Positions 1-10,666 of a stretch of DNA of 64,000 nucleotides are shown piece after piece. Numbering within the stretch: position 1 is the stretch's first letter; every line of letters begins with the position of its first letter. The notes beneath the pieces are model-generated. The model was not told the DNA's origin. It made no database searches and saw only the letters and a list, made by a program, of their open reading frames with translations. Both the position numbers and the translations under genes were made by a program. This DNA comes from Prorocentrum cordatum (Eukaryota > Sar > Dinophyceae > Prorocentrales > Prorocentraceae): positions 18,501-82,500 of the forward strand of contig CAUYUJ010014600.1 of the NCBI GenBank assembly GCA_963575745.1, written 5' to 3'.

Positions 1-480
1 GACCAACCCCCCTCTGGATTTCCGGGGCTTGGCGCCCAGGACGCCTTTCGAAGATGACGAGGCCGGGGGCAAGGAGGGAAAGGGGGAGAGGGAGAGGGGG
101 AGGGACCCCAGGGAAGGCAAATGTCTCACCCGCCGCATGGAAGCTCGGGCTCCTGATGCTGGAGGCTGGGCAGCTTGACGCCAGTGTGGCTCAGCTAAGA
201 CATGATGCCAAACATTGGATCACAATCCACTGTGTATCTTGCGTGAAGCCTGTGCGCAAACCTCTGGACCGGCAACGGGGGCGTCGTCGATAAAACCGCA
301 CACCGGGAGAGCCCGAAACTGCAACGCTCAAGCCCCGTACCCCACAGACGCACAGAGAATGGAGGAGGAAAGAGGGCAAGAAGGATGATGAGGGAGTAAA
401 AGTTTGAAGGAGATGATGAGGAGACGCACGAGGACGACGATCAAATAGGAAGCCACCCGAGCAGGACGAACAGGAGGAAG
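1..480. other. Unassigned purine-rich sequence
   Basis: I see no gene or clear repeat unit here. The first 120 bases contain G/A-rich stretches, and 340-480 is rich in GAGGA words, like the AGG tracts elsewhere in the window. Short open frames on both strands show no recognisable protein features. Confidence 0.4.
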
Positions 481-799
481 ACTACAATGCCTAGGACTTC
501 GCGGGGGGTCAGGACATACATCCGGCACGATCGGTTCCTATGGGGATGCTTCGTATACACTTCGCGACGGTGCAATCTTCCCATGCAGCGATACGCCCAA
601 CCCCCCCCCGGGCAGCCCCCAAGAACCGGGCCAACCCTTCCAGCCAATCCTCTCCGGCCAACCCTGGTTGGGGTAACCTTTCTATCAGGTATCCTCCGAC
701 CGCCACTTGCCCGGAGTGAACAGGCTCGTGAGACATTTGGCTGTCCTCCATCCCCCTTGACCCCTCCCCTGATGCCCAAAATGCCATTGGAGGGGGGGG

Positions 800-1385
800 G
801 GAGGGGGGACGAGGGGGGCGAGGGGGGCGGAGCTCCAAAACTCATCCCTGGGGCCTCCAGAGCCTCTCCAGAACCCGAAGACGGCGCGAGAGGTCCAAAA
901 CAGGAGCCCAAGATGGCCCCAAAATGGCCCCAGAGGCCGCCAGGACGCGACAAAAAGATCCCAAGAGGCCTCTCAAGAGGGTCCAGGAGGCAACCGTCAA
1001 TTACCCTCCTTGCATTTTTGAAGGACTTTGGCGGACTTTGGCGTTCTCACCTTTTCGGCTTTCCGATGCTCCAAGACGGCCCAAGAAGCCCGACCACCCC
1101 AAAACGGTCCAAGCGAACTCCAAGAGGGCCCCAAAACGGCCCAAGTGCGCCCCAAAACTGCCCGAGAGGCGCCCAAGCGGGCCCCAAGACGGACCCAAAA
1201 GGGAACCGAGAAAGGGATCACGAACCGAAAATCCGAGCCTTCCGCCCCAAGAGTCCCCCAGCAGGCCCCAAGAAGCGCCGTTGAGGCCCCAAGAATCCCC
1301 CAAGAGGCCCCCAATAGGTCCCAAGAGGCCCCCGAAACGCCCCTAAACGGCCCCCAAGACGCCTCTCACGAGATCCCAGCACTGC
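800..1385. repeat. Degenerate GGCCCCAAGA-type minisatellite (family Q, plus orientation)
   Basis: Short units built from GGCCCCAAGA, CCCAAAACGGCC and GAGGCCCC recur with variable spacing. A longer motif resembling TTTCGGCATCCCGACGCTCC lies at about 1050-1075. It reappears in reverse complement at about 38890-38925, inside a much longer array of the same words (38.2-40.0 kb). The two loci are therefore inverted copies of one family. Open frames through it are Pro/Arg/Ser-rich and look non-coding. Confidence 0.6.
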
Positions 1386-1564
1386 TCTGCTTGGAGGACG
1401 GCGGAATGGAGTCCGTGTCTTGGGCAATACAACTTCGGATGAGGATCAAATCGGGGATCTCTCGGAGATGGCAGGTCTGGAAGATGCATCGGGCGCCGCG
1501 GCCGTTCCAGAGAGCTTCGGAACTCTCTGACCAGCCTTCCGGAACGATCTCTGGAGCGATGAGG

Positions 1565-1640
1565 ACGAGGAGGGGGAGGAGGAGGAGGAGGAGGAGGAGG
1601 AGGAGGAGGAGGAGGAGGAGGAGGAGGAGGAAGAGGAGGT
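1565..1640. repeat. (AGG)n microsatellite
   Basis: An almost pure GGA/AGG repeat on the plus strand. It ends in AGGTGTAAATCC. Confidence 0.9.
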
Positions 1641-1854
1641 GTAAATCCTCACCCCAGGCCTGCCCGGAGAAGGGCGAGGACGAAGCGGGGGGAGGCCCCT
1701 CCGCACAGGTGGGGGGCGGCTTCCTCGCACCTGGTGGGCCCGAAGCCGGCGAACGGCCTGTAGGTCTTCACGACCTCGCGCCGCCAGGGCTGGGAGGCAT
1801 GGGGGGCCTCCTCCTGTTCTCCTCCGCACCCTTCTCCTGTTCCCCTCCCCGCCC

Positions 1855-1980
1855 CCCTTTCTCCTCCTCCTCCTCCTCCTCCTCCTCCTCCTCCTCCTCC
1901 TCCTCCTCCTCCTCCTCCTCCTCCTCCCCCTCCCCCTCCGCCTCCTCCTCCTCCCCCTCCTCCTCCTCTTCCTCTCCTAC
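1855..1980. repeat. (CCT)n microsatellite
   Basis: An almost pure CCT repeat of about 70 bp followed by interrupted CCT/CCCCCT. It has the opposite strand polarity to the AGG tract 200 bp upstream. Confidence 0.9.
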
Positions 1981-2099
1981 TCCTGGAGCCTCCTCCGCGT
2001 CCTCGTCTCCTCCTCTCCTTCGCCTCCTCCTTCTGCCTGGGGCCCGGAGGGAAGACGCGGGTTCGGTGGGAGAGGCGCAGAGGGGGCGGGCGACGCATG

Positions 2100-2455
2100 C
2101 CGGGAGGACAGGGGGGGCAGGAGGGGAAAGAGGGGGAGGGGGGGGAAGGAGGGAGGAGGGAGAAGGGGGGGAGAGGAGGCAGGAGGGAGAAGGGGGGGAG
2201 GAGTGAGAAGGGGGGGAGGGAAGGAGGGAAGAGGGAGGCAGGGGGGGAAAGGAGGGGGGAGGGGGGAGGGAAGGGGGAGGAGAAAGAAGGGGCGAAGGGG
2301 AGGCAGGAGAGAGAAAGGGGATAAAAGGGGCGAAGAGGAGCAGGAGGAGGAGGGGGGGAGGGAGAGGAGGTGGAGAAGGCAGAGGAGGAGGTAGAGGAGG
2401 AGGAGGAGGAGGAGGAGGAGGAGGAGGAGGAGGAGGAGGAGGATGCAGGAGGAGG
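2100..2455. repeat. Polypurine tract (GGGGGA/GGA)n
   Basis: About 350 bases are almost entirely purine on the plus strand. They run from GGGGGAGG-type units into a pure (GGA)n block at 2395-2442. The glutamate- or proline-rich frames it creates are repeat artefacts. Confidence 0.85.
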
Positions 2456-2804
2456 CAGCAGGGAAACAGAGAAGAGCCGTTGCTGCGCACAAACTTGTCA
2501 ACCGCACCTGGGGGCCGCCGGGCTAACAGCGCCGCCCCGTTCACAGCGGCGCCCTTCCTTCGCTTCCGCTGCCTCCTCTCCTCCTGCTCGCCCTCTGGGG
2601 CGAGCGGGGGCCTGAGAAGTCCAGCAGGACAGCCACGGGCAGAGAAAGCGGAACACGGGACACGGCACGACGCGACACCCAGGCCCCACCTGCGCAACCA
2701 GAAGCCCAGAGGGCAAGGACTGAAGGACAAGGCGAGCGACAGGGAGCGAGAGGCCAACAAACCATCCGGAGTCGTGGCGTTGTTCGACACGGTGTCCCTG
2801 GCAG

Positions 2805-2905
2805 GAAGAGGAGGAGGAGGAGGAGGAGGAGGAGGAGGAGGAGGAGGAGAAGGAGGAGGACGAGGAGGGGGAGGAGGAGGAGGAGGAGGAGGAGGAGAGG
2901 GGGGA
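2805..2905. repeat. (AGG)n microsatellite
   Basis: An interrupted AGG/GGA repeat. It lies between two GC-rich segments that are not repeated elsewhere in the window. Confidence 0.9.
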
Positions 2906-3051
2906 GGGCGAAGAGCCCTGGTGTCCGCAGCGGGCCTCCGGGAGCCCAGAGGGAGGCAGCAGGCCGGGCTCGAGGAAGGGGAGGCCCCCCGAGGCCCCCC
3001 GGAGGTCCGGGCAGCCAAAGGACCCCGGGAGGCACCGACCGCCCCAAAACC

Positions 3052-3200
3052 TCCACCTCCTCCTCCTCGTCCTCCTCCTCCTCCTCCTCATCCTCCTCCT
3101 CCTCCTCCTCCTCCTCCTCCTCCTCCTCCTCCTCCCCCCTCTCCCTCTCTCTCTCCTCCTCCTCTCCCCTCCCCCCCTCCTCCTCCTCCTCCTCCTCCGC
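3052..3200. repeat. (CCT)n microsatellite
   Basis: A CCT/TCC repeat interrupted by CTCTCTCTC and CCCCCC. It is followed directly by repeat family U. Confidence 0.9.
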
Positions 3201-3221
3201 CTGCGAACCTGTACCTGGGGA

Positions 3222-3340
3222 AGCCAAAAGGCACCGATACCGCTGCTCCCCGGGGACCTCTCCTGGGACACGTTCTGATTAGAATCTCGAGGCGAATCCA
3301 GCGGGGGTGACGAGGGCCTTCCGTGAGGCAGCGGCATCGT
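3222..3340. repeat. Dispersed repeat family U, copy 1
   Basis: The segment ACCGATACCGCTGCTCCCCG, then CGTTCTG...GAATCCAGCG, ending GACGAGGGCCTTCC, is shared with 13523-13640 in the same order with about 80% identity by eye. A shorter match lies at 43277-43340. No terminal repeats were recognised. It is not coding. Confidence 0.65.
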
Positions 3341-3689
3341 TTTCTTACTAGGAGTTCTGCAAACCTGTATCCTCGACGACGACACCGAACACGTCGGTGG
3401 CCTCGGCCTGGAACTCCATGATGCCCCACTCGACCTGCGCGCGCGCTCGCCCGCGGCCACGCCGCTCGTCGCTGCCGCGGGGCGGTGGGAGTGCCAAGAC
3501 GAAGAAGCAAGGGTGAAGGCAACGACAGGTCGAGACTGATCGGGGTCACGAGCGGTGAACAGATCCGTACCTATACGGCCACCCTTGGGTGATAAGGAGG
3601 TTTAGGGGGGAAGCATTTGACGACAAAGGCAATGATTTTGATTTCTGTCGATGCTGGGCTGGTAATACACTCACCTGCGCTGCTGCGAG

Positions 3690-4365
3690 ACAACCGCGGG
3701 ACAACCACAGGACCATCGAGGCACCGTTGGGGTACCACTGGGCCACCAAACGGCCACCATCGGAACACCATAACATCGGGAGGAGCACCTGTAGACACTG
3801 CGGGAGGCAACTAAATGCCATCGCTCCCACTATCTTTCTTCCGATGTTACATCCGATCGGTATCAGCATGCTCCCTACGATATACTACTCTTTCGATTTC
3901 GACTCCATCGGGACACCCTGTGGACACATTCGCGACACCATGTGGACACCATCGAATCACAATCGGGAGGAGCACCTGAAGACACCGCGGGGGCAACTAG
4001 ATGACACCATCGGGACACCATGTCGACACCACCAGAACACCATGTGAACATCTTCGAGAAGCCATGTGGGCACCATCGGACACCATCGGACCACCAGCGG
4101 GACACCATGTGGACACAACTCACTATACATTTCACCATCGGGACACTATGTGGACACCATCGGGACGCCATGCGGACACCATCGGGACACCCATCGGGAC
4201 ACCATGGGGACACCCACGAGGATACCGTCGGGACACCATCGGAACACCATCGGGACACCATCGGAATCCCATCGTAAACACCATCGGAACACAACCTGGA
4301 CACTCTCGAGAGACCATTGGAACACGATCGGACCACATTCGGAACACCCATCGGGCCACCGCCGG
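3690..4365. repeat. Minisatellite, 12-bp unit ACACCATCGGG, array 1
   Basis: The words GGACACCATCGG and GACACCATGTGG are repeated every 12 bp or a small multiple of it. The array is imperfect before about 3900 and regular from 4010 to 4330. A second, shorter array lies at 4690-4855. Each is followed by a copy of module X. Thr/His/Gly/Pro peptides read from it are repeat artefacts. Confidence 0.85.
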
Positions 4366-4480
4366 CCAACCGAGGAGGTACAGCATCATTTGACCCAGCT
4401 TCGCCCTACCCATAGCGGATTCATTCCGCTCGCCAGCCCACGCAACTTCGTCTCGTCCGCGTGCAGAGCGCGAAACCGAA
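4360..4480. repeat. Module X, copy 1
   Basis: The run GCCGGCCAAC, ACATCATTTGRCCCAG, ATTCATTCCGCTCG and GCGAAACCGAAACCGA recurs at 4865-4990. Both copies lie immediately downstream of an ACACCATCGG array, so array plus module appears to have been duplicated as a block. Confidence 0.7.
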
Positions 4481-4487
4481 ACCGACG

Positions 4488-4682
4488 CTTCACTATCGAT
4501 CGAACCATCGGTTCCACTATCGATCTCGCTATCCATCTCACGACCGGTCTTACTATCAATAGATCGTTATCACGATCGGCCGCACTATTTCACTATCGGC
4601 CTCAGTATCGGATAATCGATCTCCCAATTGATCTCACAGTCGGTCACTCTATCAATTTGGCAGTCTCACTATGAATCGGTCT
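4488..4682. repeat. Degenerate 12-bp ATCGATCTCACT repeat
   Basis: The words TATCGATC, CTCACTATCGAT and ATCGGTC recur with about 12-bp spacing. The same family is longer and more regular at 55555-55810. It separates the two array-plus-X modules. Confidence 0.7.
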
Positions 4683-4689
4683 TACGACC

Positions 4690-4855
4690 CGAGACACCAT
4701 CACGACACCATCGGAACACCCTCGGGACACCATCGAAGCAGCCCGGGACACCATGGGGACACTATCGCGACACCATGGGAACACCATCGGGACACCATCG
4801 AGACACCACCGTGACACCATCGAGACACCATCGAGACACTATCTGAACACCCCCA
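4690..4855. repeat. Minisatellite, 12-bp unit ACACCATCGGG, array 2
   Basis: A second array of GACACCATCGGG units, shorter than the one at 3690-4365 and followed by module X copy 2. Confidence 0.85.
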
Positions 4856-4864
4856 AGCCACCGC

Positions 4865-4990
4865 AAACTAACCGGGCCAGCGCCGGCCAACTGGGGCGAG
4901 GGCACAACATCATTTGGCCCAGTTTCGCCCGAGCAGCGGCGAGTTCATTCCGCTCGTCCGCCCGCCCGCACGACAAGAAACCGAACCCGA
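4865..4990. repeat. Module X, copy 2
   Basis: A diverged copy of 4360-4480, sharing GCCGGCCAAC, ACATCATTTGGCCCAG and GAGTTCATTCCGCTCG. Confidence 0.7.
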
Positions 4991-5229
4991 TTTCCTGGTG
5001 AGGGGTCTCCGTTTCACTTCGATCTCACCCTCCAAACTCCCGTCCGCGCCCCCGCGGTCTGTATCCGCGGATAATCGGCCGCACGGGTGCGTTCCGACCG
5101 GGGCATCCCAGAAAAAATGCTCCGCACCCGCGGGGTCGCAGCGCGGGGGCCCAGCCCACGAGGCCGCGGATAAGATACGATTTTCGCCCACGATGGGGAC
5201 CTTCCAGGGCTGGCGACTGTAGAAGAATC

Positions 5230-5433
5230 GGCGACTCCGAAAGGTATGGTTTGCAAAGGGTGTGGTTTGCAACCGGCACCCTGAGGGCCACCCTGGGGGG
5301 GTGGGCGAGGACCTCGACAGAGCTCTCCGCCGCGCCCCGAGGAGGCCCGACGAGGACAGTGCCGTGCGCCCCAGGCCCCGACGGTGCCGATCGCAAACCA
5401 CACCCCGGCGTAACCATGCCCCTTGTAGTCGCC
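5230..5433. mobile_element. MITE-like element, family F, copy 1
   Basis: About 204 bp with terminal inverted repeats of roughly 45 bp. The left end reads GGCGACTCC followed by AAGGTATGGT and AGGGTGTGGTTTGC. The reverse complement of the right end reads GGCGACTACAAGG with the corresponding ATGGTTACGCC and GGGTGTGGTTTGC. A second copy with the same ends lies at 57954-58166. The interior is GC-rich (GAGGACCTCGACAGAG, GCCCGACGAGGACAG) and has no coding sequence. This is inferred to be a non-autonomous DNA transposon. Confidence 0.75.
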
Positions 5434-5511
5434 GGGGACAAGAGGAGGGAGCAACGGGAGGGGAGGCTGCTTCTGCGCCCCCCTGCCTCGAGAGGGTGGC
5501 CCGAGGGGTCT

Positions 5512-5690
5512 CCTCCTCCTCCTCCTCCTCCTCCTCCTCCTCCTCCTCCTCCTCCTCGGCTCGTGGGGCCCAGGCCTCCTCGACGGCTACCTCTCCCCCT
5601 CCTCGTCATCCTCGTGGTCCACCTCGTCCTTTCCCCCCCCGTCCTCCTCGTCCTCGTCCTCCTCCTCGAAGGCCGTCCTGGACCCAAGGC
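5512..5690. repeat. (CCT)n microsatellite and imperfect continuation
   Basis: Pure CCT from about 5512 to 5556, then CCT/CGT-rich imperfect repeat to about 5670. Confidence 0.8.
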
Positions 5691-6385
5691 CCCACCTCCC
5701 CACGACCAGCTCTCCATCCGGGGCCGCGTCTTCTCCGTCTGCTCCGTGCACAGTCGGGCTGCTGACAGAAGAAACGCTGGAGAAGGAGCGACACCCCGTT
5801 TTGGCGCCAGCAGCGTCCAGGGCGCACGAGGACGGCTGGAGGAACAGCCCTGAAAGGACCTCAGGAAAAAGCCGAGCCCCTTCCTGACCCCAAAGCGGAA
5901 CCCTGCTCGACGGGATCCCCAGCGACCTCACCGCGCGGTCGCTCGGGACATCCTCGGAGCACACCCCAAGTCTTAGGTCGGGCGCGTCCCCCTACAATTC
6001 GGATCGTGGCCGAAACACAATAAATACCCTACAAGAATGCTCAAAACTAGTCAAAAATAACAACAAACATCGTCCCCGGACTGCTGTCTGTTCATGTTTG
6101 AAAGTTCCTCCGACAGGCCCGACTTCAGCCAAGTCCCCAAAGCCGCGCGGTGATCCCGAAGCCACAGCGACTCGCCACGCGGTGTGGTCACCGCGCAGTT
6201 TTGGTGGTCCCCGATCACGTCCCCGCGTCCGACCTGGCGCCGCGGCTGGCTCATGGCGGCTGTAGTCCATTGTAACTTCTAGCACATGGGCGATTCCGGA
6301 AACCCTGAACCCAAAAACGTTTGTATCTCTTGGACCCCGCAAAAAGACGGCACGATAGCCCGAGATTGACAACATACTTGCCTCA
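5690..6385. other. Unassigned GC-rich sequence
   Basis: I recognise no gene, tandem array or dispersed repeat here. Open frames are short, and no frame stands out by protein-like composition. Confidence 0.3.
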
Positions 6386-6387
6386 AA

Positions 6388-6663
6388 ATGCTTTCGCCGT
6401 CCGGCTTGGCTTGAGTAGCATAAGAGGACACGGTCCTGAGGGAAGCGAGTCCTGGCCCCGGACCAAATCTTCGCTTGCTGACGGCCCTGGGGCCCGGGGA
6501 AAGGGACACGGGTCCTGGACCCCGGGACCAGGCCCTCATCCTGGGCCGGTGGAAGGCCCCGAGGGCCCGACAGCGGACACCATTCTCAGGACCCGTTGCC
6601 CTCGGGACCCGTTCCCCCACGGCGACACAGACTTGCACCAGAGAGCTTTCGCCGTTTGGCTTT
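6388..6663. repeat. GC-rich segment bracketed by an 18-nt direct repeat
   Basis: GCTTTCGCCGTCCGGCTT at about 6390 and GCTTTCGCCGTTTGGCTT at about 6645 are near-identical. They flank about 240 bp rich in GGACCCGGGTCC-like self-complementary words. This may be a target-site duplication around an insertion or a simple duplication. Confidence 0.4.
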
Positions 6664-6852
6664 ATGTCGGGCGTGTCCCCCTACAGGGGGAGTTTCAACG
6701 AAAATAAAAAATACCCCCAAACATGACCCATTTTTTTAAACAAAAAAACAAAAACAGATTCCCGGTACTATTTTTGGACTATGTTTTGACTACTCTTGGT
6801 GTATTTTTATTTTTCGTCGAAAATCTCCCTGTAGGGGGACAGGCCCGACGTA
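6663..6852. mobile_element. MITE, family A, copy 1
   Basis: A 190-bp element with about 30-bp inverted ends of consensus TADGTCGGGCRTGTCCCCCT, continuing ACAGGGGGA. The interior is AT-rich (AATAAAAAATACCCC, TATTTTTGGACTATGTTTTG), in contrast to the GC-rich surroundings. No open frame of useful length is present. Intact copies lie at 45333-45501, 62417-62608 and 62823-62979. The copy at 62417 has a clean 10-bp target duplication. Inferred to be a non-autonomous DNA transposon. Confidence 0.85.
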
Positions 6853-6869
6853 AAGCTTGATCGTGGCGC

Positions 6870-7078
6870 CGCGGCCAGCTCGGAGCGATCGCAGTCGCGG
6901 GCGGTCGAGAGGGGGACGTCCAACACGGGGGGCGGGGGCGCAGGCCCTGGTCGGCGGCGCGTGCGCGGCCCCCGGGGGGGGGCCCTGGGCGTATCGAGAC
7001 GAGGAGGAGCGCCATGAAACCTGGGGGGATGTCATGGCCCCCGCCATGATATCCACCCCCCCCTTGGCGAGCAAAAAG
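6870..7078. repeat. Dispersed repeat family E, copy 1, with hairpin
   Basis: Shares with 23995-24200, 45555-45755 and 63235-63395 the order GCGGCC-rich start, GGCGCCATGAAA, then the palindrome GATRTCATGGC-CCCC-GCCATGATATC (here 7029-7053) and CACCCCCCC. The palindrome forms an 11-bp stem with a CCCC loop and one mismatch in this copy. Not coding. Confidence 0.7.
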
Positions 7079-7079
7079 C

Positions 7080-7585
7080 ATACCCCTAACCCTTCGGGAG
7101 GAGACCTAAGTTGGGAGGGCGAAGGGCCTGAGGGACAGGGGGTCTCTTCTGCAGATGCATCAGGCCAAACCGCCCAGTTCTACTACCCCCAATGCGAGGA
7201 CGGGGACCTCAATGAGGCCACGTCTTCATCGTGCTATTAGTATTAGGGGGTTGTTTTGTTCTTGATGACCCCTGGTCATCACCCGTTATGGTATCCAGAC
7301 CCTCCTTGTCATCACCCCCTCAACTTGCCCCTGGTCATCGGACCATAACTCTGGACTCTGGCGGCCGTTCGGGGCCATCCGGGCACCCCAGGAACCCTCT
7401 CGACGAGTCGCAGCCGCTGAAGGCGACCCGAGGCTGGAAAGCCGCCGAGAACCGATGAGAGCGTCCGACAACCTCGACCCTCGACCCCGCCAGGGGGCCC
7501 CGGCGCGCATCCAAGAAACCCGCGCGGAGCGCCAAACATTAGTGCTTGTGTGTTCTTGTCCCTTCTTTGAGAGAGGGCGAAAGTG
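7080..7585. other. Unassigned sequence with CCCTGGTCATCAC words
   Basis: CCCTGGTCATCACCC and CTTGTCATCACCCCC recur at 7270-7340. Otherwise there is no gene or repeat I can name. Confidence 0.3.
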
Positions 7586-7587
7586 AA

Positions 7588-7750
7588 GGGGCACTGGGAC
7601 ACACAAGTAAGTACACACACACAAATAACAGGATTACGCATATTTGCCGATATCTTCTGGGTTTTCGTCTCCCCCCCCCACTTCCAGTATTTTCCCATAT
7701 TTTCGGGGGAATCGACGATTACTCGTGTCTGTGTGTTTATCCCTCCTGAG
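7588..7750. repeat. Dispersed repeat family C, copy 1
   Basis: Order of motifs: GACACACAAGTAAGTACACA, an ATCTTC segment, a CCCCCCCCACTTCC pyrimidine run, GGGAATCGACGATTACTCG, TGTCTGTGTGTTT and CCCTCCTGAG. Copies with the same order lie at 10471-10643, 12913-13089 and 52414-52561, with a split copy at 55321-55956. The CACACA-rich left and TGTGTG-rich right ends are roughly complementary, so it may be a TIR element, but the ends are low-complexity. Confidence 0.75.
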
Positions 7751-7924
7751 AAAGGCCCGCCTGCAGAATCAGGTCGCGGTGCCGCGCGAAGATCCGCATG
7801 ATGCAGGCGTGGAAGCTCTCCTGCGGCCGGGCGCCCAGGGGTGGCAGGCACTGCGCGGAGGGGCGGGGGCCTCGGCCACCGCCCACTCGGAATCGGCAGG
7901 CCGCAGCCCGATCGCGGCGACGTG

Positions 7925-8150
7925 TCCTTGCTCCTCCTCCTCATCCTCCGCCTCCTCCCCCTCCTCCTCCTCCTCCTCCTCCTCCCTCCTCCTCCTCTCC
8001 TCCTGCTCCTCCCTCCTCCTCTCTGCCTCTTCCTCCTCCTCCTCCTCCTCCTCCCCCTCCCCCTCCCCCTCCCCCTCCCCCTCCTCCTCCTCCTCCTCCT
8101 CCTCCTCCTCCTCCTCCTGCTCCTGCTCTTCCTCCTCCTCCTTTTCCTAC
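7925..8150. repeat. (CCT)n microsatellite
   Basis: A long, partly interrupted CCT tract including a (CCCCCT)n block at 8053-8085. It is followed at 8160-8180 by a weak minus-strand match to the spliced-leader core, which I do not call. Confidence 0.9.
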
Positions 8151-8189
8151 CATCGCTCTCTCTAGCCAAAATGGGCCACCAGTCCAGGC

Positions 8190-9440
8190 ATTCCTGTAAG
8201 CTTGTCTCAGGACGAAACAGAAGTCCGCAGAACGACGACCCTGCTCTTAGGACGTAAGGCCGATGTCTTCAAACAACACGGTCTTGACCAAAAATGCTCT
8301 GAAAGCAGCCCGTGCAAATCACATCCCGTGCAGACCACAAACACAACCGTGCAAACCACATGTGAAAATGAGAACTTCAACCCCGCCCCCCCCGGGTTTC
8401 GACAATTGGGAGGAACAAACAAGCAATGTGGGTTTCAATGTTTCGAAATTTCAGTTCGTAATGCTTGCCCTCCACAGTGGAACCATTTAACCATTGAAAA
8501 CAAGTGGGGGGCGTTTCCATTTTCAAGCCTCAGTCCTTGGCCTCCGCGCGGGAGAAGCGCCTGCGGCACTCCGAAGCCCCTCGTCCGAATCTCGACGTGG
8601 CGTCCGACCCGTTGTCGCCGGGCACGCAGCGGACTCCCAGCGAGCCCCTGCTACTTCGGTGGTCCTCGTCGGGCGCAGCGCGACCAAAAGCCTGCAAGCC
8701 GCGGCGCTTGCCCTGCAAGGCCCATGGCCACACATGTCCTACCGAGCCTCTGCTACCACGTCGCGACTTGGCGAACCGTGCGCCTTGCAGAACCATTGCC
8801 GCCAATTTCATTATTCCTACGCCCTCCGCCGCTCCATTCTCCCCCGCACCGTCGTCTTCGACGCGCATGTGTGGACGCACCGCGAGTGCATTCTTCGCGC
8901 TTGCTTAGCCAGGGGGGCTCGGGGGCGCACGCACGATTTAAAACAGTCGACCCTTGCAGGTCTCCCCTTGGGGGCGGGCCTCTCTTGGGACGGTTCCCCC
9001 GAACGTTTTGACAAACGTGGTTCTTACGATGGTCCTGACAGACACAGAGGCGCCCGCGCTTACGTTTATGCTTGACCCCAATAGTTGACATGCAATGTAC
9101 AAGGGGCATTCCAGCATTCCATGCTTTGTACGCCACGTGGGGGACCACCAACGTTCGAAGGGGCGCCCGTACGACAATGTGGCGCAAAAGTGACTAGGGA
9201 GTACGACCCTGCAGCTACAAGGACTGCGTGGAAAAATCGAAACTGCAAACTTGGTGAGGGGTGCGACCCCGGAGCTACAAACTCTGTTAGCCGAACTCTT
9301 TGACGGCCCCAGGGCGTTCGACCACGTCGAGGAGCTCCTCTTGCTGGGCCCCCATCCTGTTCTTGCTGATGCTGCTGCGCCTCTCCTGTTCCTCCTCGTG
9401 CCCCAGCCCCCACTCTCCCCTCTCATCTTGTTCTTCTCCA
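8190..9440. other. Unassigned sequence
   Basis: No gene is recognised. A 20-nt word of the form GGGGTRCGACCCYGSAGCTA occurs twice, at about 9198 and 9260. The words TGCTCTRARARC and CGTGCAAAYYACA near 8290-8360 recur at 15058-15090. Open frames of 130-270 codons lack recognisable motifs and overlap in several frames. Confidence 0.3.
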
Positions 9441-9445
9441 TAGCC

Positions 9446-10078
9446 CGACCACGCGCGCTGGAGAGCCCCGCACTTCGAAGTCCCGCCCGCCCGACACGCT
9501 CTGATCCAATGGCCCCGCTTCGCTCGGCCACACGCGATAGAGAGCCCCATGCGTCAATGGTCCCGCCCGCCCGACCCGCCCCGTCCCGGTGGCCCGCCTC
9601 GCCCGACCATCCTCAAGAAGGCCCTGCACTTTCATGTCCCGTCCGCCCGGCCCGCCGCGCACATTGGCCCCGCGTCGCCCGACCACACTCGAGAGGGAGC
9701 CCTCCGCTTTCGTGTCCTTGCCCGCCTGACCTCCTCGTCCGCTGAGCCCGCTCCGCCCGATCACGCGCGACAGAGACTTACACACTTTGATGACCCGCCC
9801 GCCCGACCCGCTCTGATCCGCGGTCCCCGCTTCGCTAAACCACACGCAACAGCTAGACCCATCTGTAATGTCCCGCCCGCCCAGCCCGCCTTGCCCCGCT
9901 GGCCTCGATTCGCCCGACCACAAGGCGTAAAGACCCGACACTTTACACTTCCGCACCCGAATGTCGCGCCCGCCCGAACCGTGTCACCCGTTAGCTCTGC
10001 GCCGCCTGTCCACATGCAGAAAAGACACACACTTTAGCGCCCCACCCACCCGACTCGCTTCGCGTCGCTGACCATGCC
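9446..10078. repeat. Minisatellite, ~81-bp unit, about 8 copies
   Basis: CCCGCCCGCCCGACCCGCT recurs at roughly 9480, 9561, 9642, 9724, 9797, 9876, 9966 and 10047. Between occurrences lie GGCCCCGCTTCGCYCGACCAC and a short A/T-containing segment such as ACACACTTTGATG. Since 81 is divisible by 3, long open frames persist on both strands. The units diverge without third-position bias, so I do not call a gene. Confidence 0.8.
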
Positions 10079-10079
10079 T

Positions 10080-10465
10080 CAGGAAAACTGTAGACTGCAA
10101 TGTTCCGCTCGCTGGACACGGCCCCCTGCACCGACCTGCTCCGCCATGCAAAATTTGGTACATGCGTGCTCGGATTGGCAATCACAACGTTTCAAGTGTC
10201 AATCCTCATCCAATCAGATTGGGTTTTTTGCTCTTCAAAAAAACAAGTCTCAAATTTCTTAATATAACGCGACCCCAAACTGCGAATGTTGAGCCTTCTC
10301 TGTTTTCAATCCGCAACCCCCGAATTGTGCTTTGCAATTCTCAATACTGTTCTTTCTCAACTGCTCCGTCGGACGACCTCGCTTTCCGTTTCCGATCCTG
10401 CGATCTTCCATCGCGCGCCGAATCAGAACATGAGGCCACCAACATAACCCATGCGTTCCGCGTGA
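10080..10465. other. Unassigned, locally AT-rich sequence
   Basis: 10160-10360 is less GC-rich than its neighbours. No RNA gene, repeat or open frame of interest was seen. Confidence 0.3.
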
Positions 10466-10470
10466 TTGAA

Positions 10471-10643
10471 GGGGCCCACAAACACACACACACACACACA
10501 GTAAATACACACAGATAAAAGGAATCCCCACATTTGTCAATGCTTTCTCGGTTTCTGTCTTCCCTTCCACTTCCCATCTCTTCCCATGTTTTCCGGGGAG
10601 TCGACGATTCATTGTGTCTGTGTGTTTCTTTTTCCCTCCTGAG
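10471..10643. repeat. Dispersed repeat family C, copy 2
   Basis: Same motif order as 7588-7750, with a pure (CA)n stretch at 10482-10500 and a GGGGAGTCGACGATTCATTG core. Ends in TTTTTCCCTCCTGAG. It abuts family W. Confidence 0.75.
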
Positions 10644-10666
10644 CCATGTGATGCGAGCTGCGTGGT

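Noticed and set aside
8160-8180. Minus-strand spliced-leader-like CCATTTTGGCTA next to a CCT tract
   Set aside because: Only about 13 contiguous bases match, and the flanks differ from the leader. This is too short to call.
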